Counted from the stretch's first letter, positions 28,863 through 37,631 are shown. The stretch is 64,000 bases of DNA from Pandoraea iniqua (GCF_902459685.1 NZ_CABPSF010000001.1:682001-746000), one strand, 5' to 3'. The notes: generated by a model from the letters alone, not told the origin. Numbers and translations are program-made.

Positions 28863-29915
28863 ATGGTGGGGCATCCGCACGAAACCCTGTCGGGCCAGAC
28901 GGCAAACGAGACGGCAGCGCTGCGCGTGGCCGATGCTTTCCTGCGACCCGCCACACCGGTATTCACCGACATCCACGGCCTGTGCGCCGCGCCGGTCCGC
29001 CTCAAGCTGGAGGGACTCAACGCGGCGGGGTCGATCAAGCTCAAACCTGCGCTCCAACTGATCGAAGATCTTGAGGCGAAAGGCCGCATTCGCGACGACA
29101 CGCAGTTGATCGAGTCGTCATCGGGCAATTTGGGCGTAGCGTTGTCGATGGTCTGCGCCAATCGCGGTTACCGCTTCACGTGCGTGACCGATCCCAACAC
29201 GTCGCAGCACGCCGTACGCACCATGCAGGCGCTGGGGGCGCGCGTCGTGCGCGTGGAGCGGCGCGACGCTCAAGGCGGGTTTCTCGCAACGCGCATTGCG
29301 TGGATTCACGAGCAAGTGGCGGGCGACGATCGCTGGCTCTGGATCAACCAATACGCGAACCCGAGCAACTGGCGTGCGCACTACCGCTGGACGGCACCGG
29401 AGATCTTCGCGACCTTCAAGACAGTCGATCACTTGTTCGTTGGCGCCGGCACTACCGGGACGTTGATGGGATGCCTCCGTTACGTGCGTGCGAATCACCC
29501 TCGGACACGCGTGATCGCTGTCGACACTGTCGGGTCCGTCACGTTCGGCGAAGCGCCGGGGCGGCGCCACATTCCCGGACTGGGCACCAGCCGCCGCCCC
29601 GAGTTGTGCGACCCGTCGCTGCCGGACGCCATCGTGCATGTCCCCGAGATCGATGCCGTACACATGTGCCACGCGTTGGCGCGTCACGGTTACTTCGCCG
29701 GTGGCTCGACCGGCAGTGTGTTGTGCGCGGTACAAAGCGAAGCCGCACGCATCGATGCCAACGACACCGTCGTCGCCATCGCCCCCGATATGGGCGACAA
29801 GTATCTGGACGGTGTCTATGACGCTGACTGGATACAGCGTTGCTTCCCACAAATGGCCGGCAGCGGGTTGTCGGTGTCCCATGTCATTCCGACGGTTTGT
29901 CCGGTGCTGCCATGA
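28863..29915 (+). CDS. SbnA-like N-(2-amino-2-carboxyethyl)-L-glutamate synthase
   Basis: A 350-residue fold-type II PLP enzyme of the cysteine synthase family. The PLP lysine is in GSIKLKPA, the substrate loop is ESSSGNLGVAL, and the phosphate-binding loop is VGAGTTGTLMG. SbnA of staphyloferrin B synthesis condenses O-phosphoserine with glutamate, making the precursor of L-2,3-diaminopropionate. The next gene, an SbnB homologue overlapping by 4 bp, is its normal partner, which makes this assignment strong. AGGAGAG precedes the ATG. No siderophore synthetase lies nearby, so the diaminopropionate has another destination. Confidence 0.85.
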   Translation: MVGHPHETLSGQTANETAALRVADAFLRPATPVFTDIHGLCAAPVRLKLEGLNAAGSIKLKPALQLIEDLEAKGRIRDDTQLIESSSGNLGVALSMVCANRGYRFTCVTDPNTSQHAVRTMQALGARVVRVERRDAQGGFLATRIAWIHEQVAGDDRWLWINQYANPSNWRAHYRWTAPEIFATFKTVDHLFVGAGTTGTLMGCLRYVRANHPRTRVIAVDTVGSVTFGEAPGRRHIPGLGTSRRPELCDPSLPDAIVHVPEIDAVHMCHALARHGYFAGGSTGSVLCAVQSEAARIDANDTVVAIAPDMGDKYLDGVYDADWIQRCFPQMAGSGLSVSHVIPTVCPVLP

Positions 29916-30973
29916 ACGCGATACCACTGCCCCAATTCCGTGTGTTCACCGGAGAGCAGGTCCATGCCGTGGTACGTGAGCATCGGCATGCGGTGCTGGA
30001 TGCCGTCGAAGCGGCCTACCGCGCGCATCATGCCGGCCGAACCGTCAACCCGGAGAGTCAATTCCTGCGCTTTCCCGACGGGCGTTCGAATCGCATCATT
30101 GCGTTACCGGCGCACATCGATGCAGACGACGGCGATGTTGGCGACGGCGTCACCGGCATCAAATGGATTTCGAGTTTCCCCGAAAACATCGCACACGGCA
30201 TGCCACGCGCATCGGCGGTGCTGATTCTGAACGATCCCGTGACGGGCTATCCCATGGCGTGCATGGAGGCGAGCATCATCAGTGCCGCACGCACGGCGGC
30301 CAGCGCGATCAGCGCGTTGAAGTGTCTCGCAGGGCGTGGGCCGACCCAATCGACCCAATCGACGAATTCGAGCGCTGTGCGCATCGCGTTTGTCGGCACG
30401 GGCCTCATCGCACGACACGTTGCCGAGGGTTTGCCGCTGGCCGGCGTGCCGATCGAACAGGTGATCCTGTACGACTTGAACGAGACGTATGCGGCAATGC
30501 TGGCGGGGCGCATTCAGTCGCAGCTTGGCTACGAAGTGACGACAGCGTCCTCGCTCGAGCAGGCTATTCGACAGGCGGACGTCGTGGTCTTTACGACGAC
30601 GGCTGCCGTCCCCTATGTCGACAACCCGGACTGGTTTTCACATTGCCCGGTGGTGTTGCATCTGTCGCTGCGCGATCTCGCACCGGCGGTGATCCTCGAA
30701 GCTCACAACGTTGTGGACGATATCGAGCACTGCCTGCGGGCGATGACGTCGCTGCATCGTACCGAGATGGCCACCGGACATCGCCGCTTCGTCACGACAT
30801 CGCTTCCTCATCTGCTGAGCGGCGGTGAAGCCCCGACACGAGATCGTCCCATCGTGTTCTCACCATTCGGCATGGGCATTCTCGACATCGCCGTCGGCCG
30901 CTGGGTCTACGACCGGCTGGCAGCGCAACAAGCCCCGATTCCCCGTTTTTTCTACGATATGCAACGCGCATGA
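29912..30973 (+). CDS. SbnB-like 2,3-diaminopropionate synthase (ornithine cyclodeaminase family)
   Basis: A 353-residue NAD-dependent enzyme of the ornithine cyclodeaminase/mu-crystallin family. Visible motifs are the N-terminal NPESQFLRFPD, ASAVLILNDPVTGYPMACME, the Rossmann loop FVGTGLIARHVAEG, and HLSLRDLAPAVI. SbnB oxidatively hydrolyses the SbnA product to L-2,3-diaminopropionate and 2-oxoglutarate. ATGA overlaps on both sides couple it to the SbnA-like and PurA-like genes. A short CGACCCAAT direct repeat (30345-30363) lies in a linker just before the Rossmann loop. Confidence 0.85.
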   Translation: MNAIPLPQFRVFTGEQVHAVVREHRHAVLDAVEAAYRAHHAGRTVNPESQFLRFPDGRSNRIIALPAHIDADDGDVGDGVTGIKWISSFPENIAHGMPRASAVLILNDPVTGYPMACMEASIISAARTAASAISALKCLAGRGPTQSTQSTNSSAVRIAFVGTGLIARHVAEGLPLAGVPIEQVILYDLNETYAAMLAGRIQSQLGYEVTTASSLEQAIRQADVVVFTTTAAVPYVDNPDWFSHCPVVLHLSLRDLAPAVILEAHNVVDDIEHCLRAMTSLHRTEMATGHRRFVTTSLPHLLSGGEAPTRDRPIVFSPFGMGILDIAVGRWVYDRLAAQQAPIPRFFYDMQRA

Positions 30974-32454
30974 CTTCTGCTTCCTGTTCCCCGACTTCCT
31001 CCACCTCGCCAACCGAATCCGGCGATGCCATCGGGTATGCCGATGTCCTCGTCGGTCTGCAATACGGCGACGAAGGCAAGGCGAAAATCATCGACGTGCT
31101 CGCCGCCGGGTACGACGTGATCGCCCGCTTCAATGGCGGCGCCAATGCCGGCCATACCATCGACACCCCGTTGGGCCGCATCGCGCTCAAACAACTGCCG
31201 TCGGGTGTGTTTCATCCGCATGCCGAGTTGTACATCGGCTCGGGATGCGCACTCAATCCGTGGAAGCTGGCCGACGAGATCGAGCAATTGCGTGACATGG
31301 GCGTCGACCTCGACGGCCGTCTGCATATCAGTGCACGCGCTGCCGTCGTGCAGCCGCACCACATTGCGCTCGACAGGCGCGGCAGCGCAACCATCGGCAC
31401 CACTGGCAACGGCATCGGGCCGTGCTATGCCGACCGAGCGCTGCGCGTTCGCAATGACACACGGGTCAATTTCATGCTCTGCGATCTGCTCGACAACGAG
31501 ACGGAGACGGTGGCGGCGATGCGCCGGGTGCTCACCGGCATGATCAATTCGGATGGCGGCACGTCACCATGGGTTGCCGAAATGTCGGACCTGCTGCTGC
31601 GTCTGCCTGCCGTCATGACGAAGTTGCGCCCACACGTGGAAGTCGATCGCAGCTGGCTGACGAGGCGGGTGAAGCAGGGCGCGCGCGTGCTGTTCGAGGG
31701 GGCGCAATCCGTATTGCTCGACGTGGTCGACGGGTATCAGCCGTACGTGACATCGAGTCATACCGTGCCGGCCTATGCGTATGTGGGCGGCGACCTCTCG
31801 CCGAAGTACCACCGGCGCACGATTGGTGTGGCGAAGGCGATCATGTCCCGTGTCGGGCGTGGCCCGTTTCCCTCGGAACTGGGCGGGGAGCGTTCTGCGC
31901 AGTATTGCCGGGAGGCGGCGGAGAAGCACATCGGCGTGGCGCACGAGCATGAGCACTTTTCTCCCGACACGCTTTTACGATCGAACGATCCGTTCGAGAT
32001 CGGTGCTGCACTGCGCATGCTGACGGGCGAATACGGTACGGGCACCGGCCGCCCGCGCCGGATCGGCATGCTCGATCTTGCGCAACTGCGCGAGGTCGTT
32101 AAGGCGCACGGTGTCGACCGTGTCTATCTGAACAAGGTGGACTGTCTGGCGCACTATCTTCAGTCGTCGTATCAGGGGGTGCCGATGCGCGTGCACCGCG
32201 ATGTTCTGCCGAGTGAGCGAATTCCCGATGTGCTGATTTATCCCGGGTTGACCGAGCGCTCGCTGACGTACGGACGTGAGGGGCATCTGGATGCCGCGCT
32301 AGGCGGCTTCATCGATTTCGTCGAGCGGCACATCGGCGCGTCGCTAGCCGGTATCGGTCTTGGGCCGGAGCGGGCGAGCATGTTGCTGCTGGACGGGGAC
32401 AAGCCGACCGTACCGTCCTGCGCCGTGGTGCCTCGGGTGGTCACGCATGGCTGA
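30970..32454 (+). CDS. Divergent adenylosuccinate synthetase (PurA)-like enzyme
   Basis: A 494-residue PurA homologue, longer than housekeeping PurA (about 430). Conserved are the phosphate loop GLQYGDEGKAKIIDVL (normally QWGDEGKGK), NAGHT, IGTTGNGIGP, FEGAQSVLLD, YVTSSHT, the aspartate-loop arginines TGRPRR, and the guanine motif NKVD. It has a Ser/Thr-rich N-terminal extension and an insertion of some 25-30 residues before the TGRPRR loop. GTP use and nucleophilic amidation chemistry seem kept. Inside this operon it is either a ligase acting on a non-purine substrate or a target-insensitive PurA giving self-resistance. It overlaps both neighbours. Confidence 0.82.
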   Translation: MTSASCSPTSSTSPTESGDAIGYADVLVGLQYGDEGKAKIIDVLAAGYDVIARFNGGANAGHTIDTPLGRIALKQLPSGVFHPHAELYIGSGCALNPWKLADEIEQLRDMGVDLDGRLHISARAAVVQPHHIALDRRGSATIGTTGNGIGPCYADRALRVRNDTRVNFMLCDLLDNETETVAAMRRVLTGMINSDGGTSPWVAEMSDLLLRLPAVMTKLRPHVEVDRSWLTRRVKQGARVLFEGAQSVLLDVVDGYQPYVTSSHTVPAYAYVGGDLSPKYHRRTIGVAKAIMSRVGRGPFPSELGGERSAQYCREAAEKHIGVAHEHEHFSPDTLLRSNDPFEIGAALRMLTGEYGTGTGRPRRIGMLDLAQLREVVKAHGVDRVYLNKVDCLAHYLQSSYQGVPMRVHRDVLPSERIPDVLIYPGLTERSLTYGREGHLDAALGGFIDFVERHIGASLAGIGLGPERASMLLLDGDKPTVPSCAVVPRVVTHG

Positions 32455-33412
32455 GACGCCGTCGCCGATGAGTGACTCGCATCAGGCACACGACCTGCGC
32501 GGCACTGCGTCGCGGCCGTGGCATGAGGTGGCTACGGTGCGACGTTCGCCCGGCGAGGCGCCGTATCCATCGTTCCCACCGCTTCAGCCGGACCATCTCT
32601 TTTTCAATGTGTCTCTGATGCCCTACGCAACGCATCCGTGTGTTTGCGAACTGGGGCAGTCTGTGCGCCAACAGTTGAGCGCACTGCGTCTGGCGGACTA
32701 TCTGAACAAGACGGAGCGCGTCGAATTGCACATCGTCAATCGCGCCGTCGAGTTCATGCTTGATGTGCCGGGGATCGCGTCGTTGCATCGGGAGGATCTA
32801 CTGGCGATCTACACCGATGAAGGATTTCACACGTGGATGATGGCGAGGTTCCGGCGCGACGTGCAAGGGCAGTCCGGTCATGTGCTGCCACAGGGGCCAT
32901 CGCTCGCCGTCATTCGCGTACTGTCACTGTGCGAGGCTGTGCCTCAGGCCTATCGAGGTCTGGCCATCATCGCGGCGGCATCGGTCACTGAAACGCTGAT
33001 TACCGGCACGTTGCGACGCGCGGGCGCGTCGGACGATGTCTATCCACCGGTCTGTGTCTTGCTGGCCGACCACGCATCCGACGAAATGCGGCATCAGGCG
33101 GCTTTCGTACGTTTCGTCAGCGAGTGGGTGCCGACGCTGTCATCCACCGAGCGTGAGTGTCTCGACACCCTGATACCCGAACTGATGATGGCGTTTCTCG
33201 CGCCGGAGTTACCGACGTGGCGCGACCATCTCTGCGCCGTCGGTCTGGAGGAAGCCGTTGCCGACCGGGTGATTCACGAGAGCGTGGATCCGCTGGAGAT
33301 TGGCGTGCAGATGATGGAGGCGGCGCTGGTACCACGCCGTCTCTTCGAGCGACTGGGCATGTCATGTGCCGAAACATTCTCCCGGCGCGCAAGCCGATGG
33401 CGTCCACCCTGA
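32447..33412 (+). CDS. AurF-type diiron N-oxygenase
   Basis: A 321-residue helical protein with the full diiron ligand set of the AurF/CmlI family: an early Glu (VELHIVNRAVEF), DEGFH, a middle Glu (SVTETLITGTL), and the H-x3-DE-x2-H cluster (DHASDEMRHQAAF). AurF oxidises an aryl amine to nitro, CmlI does so in chloramphenicol, and relatives (HamC, MgoC) belong to diazeniumdiolate pathways in Burkholderia and Pseudomonas. Here the amine is plausibly on diaminopropionate or a derivative. It overlaps the PurA-like gene by 8 bp. A 132-bp gap follows. Confidence 0.8.
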   Translation: MAETPSPMSDSHQAHDLRGTASRPWHEVATVRRSPGEAPYPSFPPLQPDHLFFNVSLMPYATHPCVCELGQSVRQQLSALRLADYLNKTERVELHIVNRAVEFMLDVPGIASLHREDLLAIYTDEGFHTWMMARFRRDVQGQSGHVLPQGPSLAVIRVLSLCEAVPQAYRGLAIIAAASVTETLITGTLRRAGASDDVYPPVCVLLADHASDEMRHQAAFVRFVSEWVPTLSSTERECLDTLIPELMMAFLAPELPTWRDHLCAVGLEEAVADRVIHESVDPLEIGVQMMEAALVPRRLFERLGMSCAETFSRRASRWRPP

Positions 33413-33544
33413 ATCCCGGACATCTCCCCCCGATAGCAACCCGTCCGCGACGCGTGCGAATTCTCACGAAATGCGGCACACGACACGGCATACGAACGGC
33501 AACGTCGCGCCGCAACGACGGCGAGCATCGACAAGGAGATATCT

Positions 33545-34591
33545 GTGACTTCTGGCTGGCTTGCCCCCGATTTGACGATGAGTGCCACGGACTACCGAGC
33601 GTTGCTCGACGCGGCACTTGACCTCAAGCGCCGCTACCCGCAGCAGACGGAGTTCGCGCTGCGTGGCCGAACGATCTACTTCCTCTTCTATAACGCGTCA
33701 CTGCGCACTCGCAGCAGCTTTCAGACCGGCTTGTCTCGTATGGGCGGGCACCCGGTGATGCTGGACCCGCAGAACGGCATTTACACGCCCGCGCTGCCCG
33801 AGGCGGAGATTCCTTATTCGACCGAACGCGTCGCCGACGTGGCTCGCGTGCTGTCGGCCTATGGCGATGCGATTGCCATTCGGATGTATGGCGAGCCCGC
33901 GGGCTGGGTGTACGGCGGTGCGCACCGGCATCTGGAAGCCTTTGCGCAGTGGGCGAGCGTACCGGTGATCAACATGGAGTGCGATCGCTTTCATCCGTGT
34001 CAGGCGCTGGCGGACGTCATGACGTTACGCGAACAACTCGGTGGACTGACGGGGCGTCGGCTCTGCATCAGCTGGGCGTATTCGGGCAGCTGGCACAAGC
34101 CGGTCGCCGTGCCGCAAAGTCTGCTGCTTGCCGCCGTGAAGTCGGGCATGGACGTGACGCTCGCGCATCCGCCTGAGTTCGCACTGGACCCGGAGATCAT
34201 GCAGGCCGCGACGCAGTTTGCAGGCCAGACGGGCTCGCAAGTGCGTGTGACACACGACTTGCGCGATGGCGTGACCGATGCGCACGCCGTCTATGCGAAA
34301 TCGTGGTGCAGCCTTGCGCATCTGCCAACACGTCGCGGCGACGCAGTGGATGAAAGTGCCATGCTTGCGGCGTTCGAACCGCATCGCGATTGGTGCGTCG
34401 ATACGCAGGTGCTGCGTCATGCCGCCCCCGGTGCGGGGTACCTGCACTGCCTTCCGGCGGATCGCGGGCAAGAGGTGACGGACGAGGTCATCGACGGTCC
34501 GCAATCTTGGGTATTTCAACAAGCCGCGAATCGCCTTCATGCGCAAAATGCGGTGATGGCGCACCTGCTCAATCCGGGATGTCTGGCATGA
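33545..34591 (+). CDS. Carbamoyltransferase of the YgeW/acetylornithine type
   Basis: A 348-residue member of the aspartate/ornithine carbamoyltransferase superfamily. Carbamoyl-phosphate residues are in SLRTR (52-56), HPCQ (150-153) and HCLP (301-304). The segment ISWAYSGSWHKPVAVPQ and GMDVTLAHPPE resemble YgeW and N-acetylornithine transcarbamylase rather than ArgF, as remembered. In E. coli, ygeW sits beside ygeX, a diaminopropionate ammonia-lyase gene. Carbamoylation of diaminopropionate here would give albizziine; that is inference. A GTG start with AAGGAG six bases upstream is clear. It overlaps the next gene (ATGA). Confidence 0.8.
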   Translation: MTSGWLAPDLTMSATDYRALLDAALDLKRRYPQQTEFALRGRTIYFLFYNASLRTRSSFQTGLSRMGGHPVMLDPQNGIYTPALPEAEIPYSTERVADVARVLSAYGDAIAIRMYGEPAGWVYGGAHRHLEAFAQWASVPVINMECDRFHPCQALADVMTLREQLGGLTGRRLCISWAYSGSWHKPVAVPQSLLLAAVKSGMDVTLAHPPEFALDPEIMQAATQFAGQTGSQVRVTHDLRDGVTDAHAVYAKSWCSLAHLPTRRGDAVDESAMLAAFEPHRDWCVDTQVLRHAAPGAGYLHCLPADRGQEVTDEVIDGPQSWVFQQAANRLHAQNAVMAHLLNPGCLA

Positions 34592-35871
34592 CATTCTCGT
34601 ATCGGTACGTTTGCGTGCGATGCGCCGAGCCCCAAGACTGGGGCATGATTTGCTATCTGTGTCCCTTGTGCGGTCACAACCTACGCATCGAGCGCGTAGA
34701 GCGTGTCGAGAGGGATAGCGCCGGCGAGTCACTCGCGGCGGCCGACATCGTCGCCTCGTTTTGCGGAACGGGCATGTGGCGCTACGCATCGCTCTTGCCG
34801 GTGTCGTCGCGTTGGTCGAGCCGCCTTGCCGTGGGCGACACGCCATTGCTCGCGCTGGGTGCCGACGACGGTGTACACCTCTGGGTGAAGGACGACAGCC
34901 GCAATCCGAGCGGCTCGCTCAAGGACCGCGCAACGGAGTTGGTGCTTGCCGCCGCCAGATGGCTGGGATGCACGCGCGTGGTTGCCGCGTCGACGGGCAA
35001 CGCAGGCGCGTCGCTGGCGTGTATCGCCGCGTCGCAGCAGTTGCCTGCGACCGTGGTCGTGCCGAGGCACACCCCGTACGCCAAGCTCGCGCAGATACGC
35101 GCGTACGGTGCACAGGTGCGAGAGATCGATGGCACCTACGACGAGGCGTTCGATGTCGCCGTCGCGATGGCCGATGCACCGGATGTGTACTGCCGTAACA
35201 CGGGATTCAATCCGTTCACCCGTGAAGGCAAGAAGACATGCGCATTCGAGATCGCCGAAACGCTGGGTTGGGATGTCCCCGACTGGGTGGTTGTGCCGAC
35301 CGGCGATGGCAATATCCTGTCGGGGATCGCGACGGGGTTCCTCGACCTACACACCTTGGGCATTACGGCACGGGTGCCTCGCTTGCTCGCCGCGCAGGCC
35401 AGCAGTTCGCACAGCATCGCGCATGATTGGCTCGTCAGCGGCGCGTCTGGCCCGCTGCCATCGTCACCGACGCCCGTCACGCCGGACACCGTGGCAGACA
35501 GTCTCGCGGTGGCTCGTCCGCGTGACCATCTGGCGGCTTTGCAGGCGTTACGGATGACGCAAGGCGAATGCGTCGTCGTGACCGATGCGCAGATCATGGC
35601 GTCTTCCCAGATCCTGTCGCAACGCTACGGGTTGTGGTTCGAGCCGTCGGCCGCGGCCGGGCACGCCGCACTCAGCGACAGCATTGCCCGTGGGCGAATC
35701 GCGCCGGGCGCACGCGTGGTGTTGCTGGGGACGGGGAGCGGTCTCAAGGACCCACACGCCTGTGCGCGTGTGGCGTGCGATACGGCGGAAATTGCCACCG
35801 ACGCTGGCGTCTTCGCGCCGCCCATTTGCCCCGGTGACACCATCGACATGCCGATGCGGGGCCGCCCGTGA
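34588..35871 (+). CDS. Threonine synthase-like PLP enzyme with zinc ribbon
   Basis: A 427-residue fold-type II PLP enzyme. The N-terminus has a rubredoxin-like zinc ribbon (CVRC and CYLCPLCG), followed by the PLP lysine motif NPSGSLKDRAT, the loop AASTGNAGASLA, and VVPTGDGNILSGI. Threonine synthases perform elimination and beta-addition on phosphohomoserine. In this operon it may carry out a beta- or gamma-replacement on a phospho-amino acid, or be a resistant copy as in rhizocticin-type clusters. Neither is shown. It overlaps both neighbours by 4 bp. Confidence 0.78.
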   Translation: MTFSYRYVCVRCAEPQDWGMICYLCPLCGHNLRIERVERVERDSAGESLAAADIVASFCGTGMWRYASLLPVSSRWSSRLAVGDTPLLALGADDGVHLWVKDDSRNPSGSLKDRATELVLAAARWLGCTRVVAASTGNAGASLACIAASQQLPATVVVPRHTPYAKLAQIRAYGAQVREIDGTYDEAFDVAVAMADAPDVYCRNTGFNPFTREGKKTCAFEIAETLGWDVPDWVVVPTGDGNILSGIATGFLDLHTLGITARVPRLLAAQASSSHSIAHDWLVSGASGPLPSSPTPVTPDTVADSLAVARPRDHLAALQALRMTQGECVVVTDAQIMASSQILSQRYGLWFEPSAAAGHAALSDSIARGRIAPGARVVLLGTGSGLKDPHACARVACDTAEIATDAGVFAPPICPGDTIDMPMRGRP

Positions 35872-36821
35872 CGCGCCAACGCGTCATCGTCGTCGGTGCG
35901 GGCGTCAGCGGTCTTACGACTGCCGTGACGCTATCGATGGCCGGTTGCGACGTGGCCATTCATGCGGCGGAAGCCCCTGCGCAGACGACCTCCGCGTTGG
36001 CCGCCGCGATCTGGCATCCGTTTTATCAGGCCCCTGATCTTGTCTATCTCGAGAACGCACGTCAGACCTATGCGGCGATGACGCGCCTGTCCGACGATGA
36101 GGCGTCCGGTGTCGTCATGCGATCGCTCACGGAATACTTCGAGCGCGATGTGGGCACGCCATGGTGGTCAGCGTGCGTGCCGGGCGTCGTGCGACTGGAT
36201 GCCGATGTGCCGTCACGTTACGCCTGCGCCTATCGCATGGACGTGCCCGTCGCCGACACCGGTACCTATCTCGGCTACCTGATGAGCATGTTTCTCGATC
36301 TCGGCGGCCGGTTCGTTCTCGCACGCGTCAGTGACCCAGCCACCTTGCTTGACGGCGCCAACTGTGTGGTGAATTGCTGCGGCTACGGCGGCGCGGCCTT
36401 CGGTGACAGGGAACTGTCGCTTTCCCGTGCTGTGGTGGTGCGCGCCCGGCGTCACGACGCGGTGCATGGGTGCTTCGTCGACGACACCGACCCGCTGCGC
36501 CCGACTTACGTGGTCGAGCGGCGTCACGACATCGTCCTCGGCGGGACAGCAGATCCGGACATGACGTCAACGGTCATCGGCGAGCGACAGATCGGCGACA
36601 TCGTTCGACGTTGCGCGCGCCTTTGTGCAGGGGTCAACTCACTCGATCTCATCGAAGCGCGCGTCGGCTTTCGGCCGATGCGGCGCAGCGCACGCGTAGA
36701 ACGCGATGGCCGGCATTCCGGATTGCTGCACAACTACGGTCACGGCGGTGGCGGCTTCACGCTGTCGTGGGGATGTGCCAATCAGGTGCTTCGTCTGATG
36801 GACGAGGCGGTGACGATTTAA
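35868..36821 (+). CDS. D-amino-acid oxidase family flavoprotein
   Basis: A 317-residue FAD enzyme. The dinucleotide-binding motif is VIVVGAGVSGLTTAVTL, and the C-terminal family signature HNYGHGGGGFTLSWG contacts FAD. The substrate arginine is in ARVGFRPMRRSARVE. Family members oxidise D-amino acids or glycine to imino acids with hydrogen peroxide. It begins with GTG overlapping the previous stop. The substrate is unknown; a role in tailoring or in removing a D-isomer is possible. A 120-bp gap without a clear promoter separates it from the flavin reductase gene. Confidence 0.82.
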   Translation: MTRQRVIVVGAGVSGLTTAVTLSMAGCDVAIHAAEAPAQTTSALAAAIWHPFYQAPDLVYLENARQTYAAMTRLSDDEASGVVMRSLTEYFERDVGTPWWSACVPGVVRLDADVPSRYACAYRMDVPVADTGTYLGYLMSMFLDLGGRFVLARVSDPATLLDGANCVVNCCGYGGAAFGDRELSLSRAVVVRARRHDAVHGCFVDDTDPLRPTYVVERRHDIVLGGTADPDMTSTVIGERQIGDIVRRCARLCAGVNSLDLIEARVGFRPMRRSARVERDGRHSGLLHNYGHGGGGFTLSWGCANQVLRLMDEAVTI

Positions 36822-36941
36822 GTACACACGCCTCACGCAAATATCTCCCATTCATCACGTATTTCTCACTCATTCCTCACGCACTGCTCCCGCACTTCCC
36901 ACACCTGAATTGCGCATATCGCGCGCTTATCGAGAGACCCT

Positions 36942-37631
36942 ATGCTGATAGATCCCGCGACACTCGACGAAGCCCGTATCTACAACTTCATGATGAGCAC
37001 GATCCTGCCACGTCCTATTGCTTGGGTGAGCACGGTCGACGCACAGGGGCGGCCGAATCTCGCGCCGTATGCGTACTTCATGGGTGTGTGCTGTGTGCCA
37101 ATGACGGTGTTGTTCTGTCCGGTCGTGCCACCGCCGCCGATGCGCAAGAAGGACACGCTGCGCAATATCGAAGCGGTGCCTGAGTTTGTCGTCAACGTGG
37201 CGAGTGAATCGTGTATCGAAGCCGTGAATCTTTCGGCGGCACCGCTGCCACCCGGTGAATCGGAATTCGAACTGGCCGGCGTGACGCCGGTTGCGTCTTC
37301 TCGCGTGCGGCCGCCGCGCGTGCTGGAGGCCAGCGTGGCGTTCGAGTGCGCCGTGCGCGACATCATCGAGATCAATGCAGCTCCCGGGGGCGGGTGGGTC
37401 GTGCTCGGCACGGTGCTGGCAGCGCATGTGGAGGATGCCTTGCTCGATCCGGCGACGCATCAGGTGAATCTTCGCGAACTCAAACCGATTGGCCGGCTGG
37501 GCGGCGGCGAGTTCGTGAACGCCGCCAGCGATACCTTCACGCTGACACGCTACAAGACGCTCGCAGATCTGGTGACGCGGCGGGAACGAACGTCCGCGTC
37601 CGGCAACGTCGTCAAAGGCGCCGACGCATGA
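36942..37631 (+). CDS. Flavin reductase-like domain protein
   Basis: A 229-residue protein of the FMN-binding split-barrel (DIM6/NTAB) flavin reductase family, with the typical start LPRPIAWVSTVDAQGRPNLA, then PYAYFMGVCC and FVVNVAS. Such proteins reduce FMN or FAD with NAD(P)H for oxygenases or act as FMN oxidoreductases themselves. It could feed electrons to the diiron oxygenase or flavin chemistry of this operon. It overlaps the NHL gene by 4 bp. Confidence 0.78.
   Translation: MLIDPATLDEARIYNFMMSTILPRPIAWVSTVDAQGRPNLAPYAYFMGVCCVPMTVLFCPVVPPPPMRKKDTLRNIEAVPEFVVNVASESCIEAVNLSAAPLPPGESEFELAGVTPVASSRVRPPRVLEASVAFECAVRDIIEINAAPGGGWVVLGTVLAAHVEDALLDPATHQVNLRELKPIGRLGGGEFVNAASDTFTLTRYKTLADLVTRRERTSASGNVVKGADA

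Noticed and set aside
28863-30973. Staphyloferrin B-type siderophore locus
   Set aside because: SbnA and SbnB homologues are present, but no NIS synthetase, decarboxylase, receptor or Fur-box-like sequence was found nearby.
30970-32454. Housekeeping purA
   Set aside because: Altered phosphate-loop residues (QYGDEGKAK), a terminal extension, an insertion before the aspartate loop and location in an accessory operon argue for a specialised paralogue, though the rest of the genome was not seen.
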